This document shows positions 61,682 through 64,000 of a stretch of DNA of 64,000 nt, one piece after another. Both the position numbers and the translations under genes were made by a program. Location: contig NZ_JNYV01000002.1 in assembly GCF_000717275.1 (NCBI RefSeq), positions 1 through 64,000 on the forward strand. Reading direction: 5' to 3'. How positions within the stretch are numbered: position 1 is the first letter of the stretch; each line of letters starts with the position of its first letter. Under the pieces are notes generated by a model that ran no database searches, was not told the DNA's origin, and saw nothing but the letters and a program-made list of their open reading frames with translations. Source of the stretch: Kitasatospora arboriphila. GTDB taxonomy: Bacteria > Actinomycetota > Actinomycetes > Mycobacteriales > Mycobacteriaceae.

Positions 61682-62239
61682 ATGAAGAAGCAAACCAAAG
61701 CAGCAGTTGCCGCCGGCGCGGGAGCCATCCTTCTACTCGGCGGTGCCGGCAGCCTTGCCTACTGGAATGACGAGGGCACCTCTCCTGGCGGGGAGATCAG
61801 TTCCGGCCAGCTGTCGCTCGACGACTGCACCGACGGCGGAACCTGGACCGATGTCAACAACGGCACCCCGATTGCGAGCATCACCGATTTCCGCATCGTC
61901 CCCGGCGACCAAGTTTCGTACACCTGCGAGACCGCCGTCAACGCCACCGGAGACAACCTCACTGCGACTCTGTCCGTCGACCTCGGCGACGTCACCGGAG
62001 ATACAGCGCTGGTGGCGGCGCTGAACCCAGTGGTGTCGGCAACCTCAAACGGCGTCGCACTTCCGGGCGGCCCCACGGGGGTGCAGATTGTTCCCACAGG
62101 AGAAGCTCAGCCCATCGTCGTCACGGTGACAATGACATTCGACCCAGGCACCTTGGGCACAACCGCGCAGAACGAGACGATCAATCTCTCTGCCACCGCG
62201 CTGACCCTGGTCCAGAACCCAAATCCAGTTACTCCCTAA
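61682..62239 (+). CDS. Alternate-type (SipW-dependent) signal peptide exported protein
   Basis: A 185-residue exported protein. The N-terminus MKKQTKAAVAAGAGAILLLG with GGAGSLAYWNDEGTSPGGEISSG matches the alternate-type signal peptide found next to SipW-like peptidases in actinobacteria, where cleavage follows the small residues near A-x-W. The rest is beta-rich and Thr/Val-rich, with two Cys (DDCTDGG and YTCETAV) that may form a disulfide. Related TasA/CalY proteins form extracellular fibres or surface layers. Ribosome-binding site AGGAAG. First gene of the locus. Confidence 0.82.
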   Translation: MKKQTKAAVAAGAGAILLLGGAGSLAYWNDEGTSPGGEISSGQLSLDDCTDGGTWTDVNNGTPIASITDFRIVPGDQVSYTCETAVNATGDNLTATLSVDLGDVTGDTALVAALNPVVSATSNGVALPGGPTGVQIVPTGEAQPIVVTVTMTFDPGTLGTTAQNETINLSATALTLVQNPNPVTP

Positions 62240-62243
62240 TTAG

Positions 62244-62768
62244 GTGAAAAAGTTCTGGTTGGGGGCTGCGGCCGCCGTGACGATCACCGTGCTGGTTGTG
62301 CTGTCAACGCAGCAAACCAGCGCGACCTGGCGCGGCCAGGATCAGATCGGCGCCGCAACCCTCACATCAGGCGAGTTGAGGATTCTCGCCGGCGGCTCGA
62401 ACACGTATCCGTGGACGGCCTTCGGCGGGACCAACCTCAGCCCGGGCTCGGTGGTACAACGCCCGCTGACCATTTCGGTGGTCGGCAATACCAAGGTCAG
62501 TTACCGGCTGTTGTCGATTACGCCGACCGCGTCCGCGGTTCCACTGTCCTTCTCTGTCTCGGTCGTCAGCGGCACCGCCGGTTGCCCGGCGAGTGGCAAT
62601 CCAACAGGAATCGTGTTCGGACCGTGGACTTCCTTCCCGACTGTGGCGCGTACCGTCGCCATCAACACCTCCGAGGTGTGGTGCCTTCGCGCCACTGTCG
62701 GGGCCTCGGCACCACAGAACAGCACAAGCGCGGTCACACTCAATTTTCGAGCGGATCAACAGCTATGA
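62244..62768 (+). CDS. Second SipW-associated exported protein
   Basis: A 174-residue protein starting at GTG 62,244, four bases after the previous stop. The signal segment is FWLGAAAAVTITVLVVLSTQ followed by QTSATWRGQDQIGAATLTSG, the same alternate-signal layout as its neighbours (small residues, aromatic, then a short linker). The mature part is beta-rich with two Cys (GTAGCPAS and VWCLRAT). It is likely another substrate of the peptidase encoded next, whose start overlaps this stop by 4 bp. Function inferred as envelope or surface component. Confidence 0.75.
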   Translation: MKKFWLGAAAAVTITVLVVLSTQQTSATWRGQDQIGAATLTSGELRILAGGSNTYPWTAFGGTNLSPGSVVQRPLTISVVGNTKVSYRLLSITPTASAVPLSFSVSVVSGTAGCPASGNPTGIVFGPWTSFPTVARTVAINTSEVWCLRATVGASAPQNSTSAVTLNFRADQQL

Positions 62769-63364
62769 CCGATTCAAGTTCGACGGACGAACACACCGGG
62801 CCTATGTGGTGGCTACGTTCAGCTTTGAGCTGGGCGTTGCTCCTGTCGATGGCCGCGGTGCTGGTGGTCACCGTTCTGATCCCGGTCGCGGCAGGTGCCG
62901 ATCGATTCACGGTGCTGACGGGGTCCATGCAGCCGACATACCCGCCAGGGACGCTGATCATCGTCAAGCCCGTCAACGCCAAGGATCTCCGGCTCGGTGA
63001 CCCGATCACGTATCAACTGCGGCCAGGTGAGCCCGCGGTCGTCACTCACCGAATAATCGCCAGCTCCCAAAACGCTAGGGGTGAACGGACATACACCACG
63101 CAGGGTGACGCCAACGACACCCCCGACACCGAACCCGTTGTGGCCGAACAGGTCAATGGAAAGGTCTGGTACAGCATCCCCTACCTCGGGTATGTCAACA
63201 ACTGGCTCACCGGACAGCAGCGAGCCTGGACCATCGGTGCACTGGTGATCGGGCTGTTCTCCTACGCCCTCCTGCTGACTGTCGGCAGCGTTCGCGACGC
63301 ACGACGCTCACGTCGGCAGGAGACCGAATCAGAAGAGACGTCACATCATGTCGCACAGCTTTGA
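62765..63364 (+). CDS. SipW-type signal peptidase I
   Basis: A 199-residue membrane peptidase with an N-terminal helix (ALSWALLLSMAAVLVVTVLI) and a C-terminal helix (TIGALVIGLFSYALLLTVG). The catalytic Ser is in VLTGSMQPTYPPGTLI. A His in AVVTHRII takes the place of the bacterial Lys, and GDANDTPD follows: this is the ER-type Ser-His arrangement of SipW. It removes alternate-type signal peptides from the exported proteins encoded on both sides. The start overlaps the preceding gene by 4 bp, and the end overlaps the next by 17 bp. Confidence 0.88.
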   Translation: MTDSSSTDEHTGPMWWLRSALSWALLLSMAAVLVVTVLIPVAAGADRFTVLTGSMQPTYPPGTLIIVKPVNAKDLRLGDPITYQLRPGEPAVVTHRIIASSQNARGERTYTTQGDANDTPDTEPVVAEQVNGKVWYSIPYLGYVNNWLTGQQRAWTIGALVIGLFSYALLLTVGSVRDARRSRRQETESEETSHHVAQL

Positions 63365-63986
63365 CTCGACCCGTTTCCGGGAGGCGCTCACCGGGCCTCT
63401 CGGTGTCCGGCTGCGAGCAATCCTGGCCATCGGCATCGTCCTGGGACTCGGCGCCGTCGGAACGATGGCATTGTGGAGCAATTCCGCGGCGGCAACGTCG
63501 GGAGACTTCAAGACCGGCGTGGTCGACCTCCGCGTCAACGCAGCCAAAGAGTACTCCTTCACCGGCGCAACGGGTCTCACCATGACCAACATGCTTCCGG
63601 GCGAGAGCAGAGCGGCAACACTGCAGGTGCAAAACAGCCTTTCAACACTTCCGGTCAGCTACACGATGGCAGCAAGTACCCCGGTGGGCAGCCCTGCACT
63701 AGCCAACAATCTTCGGATGACGGTGTTCGCGAGTGCCTCACCCACCAACGGAACCGCCAACGGACTGGCCACCGGAAGCTGCACCGGCACCCAGATCGGC
63801 ACAGCCGTTCTGCGCGCTGCTAACTCAGTGTCCGTCATCACCACCGCGCAGACGCTGAGCGCGACCGCGGGCACCAATACAAGAGCGCTGTGTTTTGTTG
63901 TGGCACTCGTGCCAGCCGCTCCCCTCAGCGTCCAGAGTCAGACACTCTCGTCCATCACCGCCACGTTCATTGCGACATCAACATGA
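63348..63986 (+). CDS. Third SipW-associated exported protein
   Basis: A 212-residue protein beginning inside the end of sipW. The signal helix AILAIGIVLGLGAVGTMALW is followed by SNSAAATSGDFKTGVVDLRVN, the motif with W-S-x-S-A typical of SipW substrates. The mature part is beta-rich and Thr/Ala/Ser-rich with GESRAATLQVQNSLSTLPV, as in TasA/camelysin-like proteins, and has two Cys. It is the last complete gene in the window; whether the operon continues cannot be seen. Confidence 0.8.
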   Translation: MSHSFDSTRFREALTGPLGVRLRAILAIGIVLGLGAVGTMALWSNSAAATSGDFKTGVVDLRVNAAKEYSFTGATGLTMTNMLPGESRAATLQVQNSLSTLPVSYTMAASTPVGSPALANNLRMTVFASASPTNGTANGLATGSCTGTQIGTAVLRAANSVSVITTAQTLSATAGTNTRALCFVVALVPAAPLSVQSQTLSSITATFIATST

Positions 63987-64000
63987 CGCACACAATCACC

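Overview
The window comes from a high-GC actinobacterium, most likely a mycolic-acid producer of the Gordonia/Williamsia/Rhodococcus/Mycobacterium group. The grounds are strong G/C third-position bias, an antigen-85-like secreted mycolyltransferase/esterase, an F420-type LLM oxidoreductase, a mycofactocin-coupled dehydrogenase, and a steroid degradation gene set whose closest known relatives are in Rhodococcus and Mycobacterium. The genus cannot be fixed from sequence alone. No rRNA, tRNA, CRISPR array, phage or insertion sequence was seen.

Layout. Positions 1-12,050 hold ordinary chromosomal genes: the tail of an HNH/13E12-repeat protein, a TDT-family transporter with a divergent LysR regulator, a small membrane protein, an alpha/beta hydrolase, a manganese/zinc-type ABC importer (lipoprotein, ATPase, permease) behind a perfect 18-bp palindrome, propionyl-CoA synthetase, an AlkC-like HEAT-repeat protein, an MFS exporter, a hotdog thioesterase and a DinB-like protein. 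Positions 12,351-16,670 hold four short-chain dehydrogenases and an LLM oxidoreductase. Positions 16,683-53,952 form a steroid catabolic island of about 37 kb. Positions 54,269-61,306 hold an Ag85-like protein, an AcuI/YhdH reductase, DUF427, XRE, SDR, NTF2-like, UspA and AraC genes. Positions 61,682-63,986 hold a SipW-type signal peptidase with exported partner proteins on both sides.

How the island works. The gene set fits degradation of a steroid with a C24 (bile-acid-like) side chain. Two acyl-CoA synthetases activate the acid. A fused FadE34-type dehydrogenase, a MaoC hydratase, a ChsB1-type dehydrogenase and a FadA5-type thiolase remove acetyl-CoA. ChsE1/ChsE2, ChsH1/ChsH2 and the Ltp2 aldolase then remove the last three carbons as propionyl-CoA. 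KstD, KshA/KshB, HsaA/HsaB, HsaC and HsaD open rings A and B, and HsaE/HsaF/HsaG process the released hydroxydienoate. Several SDRs could oxidise ring hydroxyls. An NTF2-fold protein resembling BaiE and an Old Yellow Enzyme family protein could form a 7-dehydroxylation side branch; this is a hypothesis.

Regulation. Two separate operator families can be read from the DNA. A motif of the form GTCYC-n7-GRGACC lies in every divergent promoter region of the island (seven clear copies and one weaker one), including the promoter of an IclR-family gene. A KstR-like palindrome (TAGAAT-n2-ATTCTA) lies before the thiolase/fadE34 operon and before chsB1, and a KstR-like TetR gene sits beside the first copy.

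Broken genes. hsaF carries an internal deletion that removes its N-terminal catalytic motif and shifts the frame. A secreted LIP-family lipase gene carries a one-base frameshift. Both could be real decay or assembly errors.
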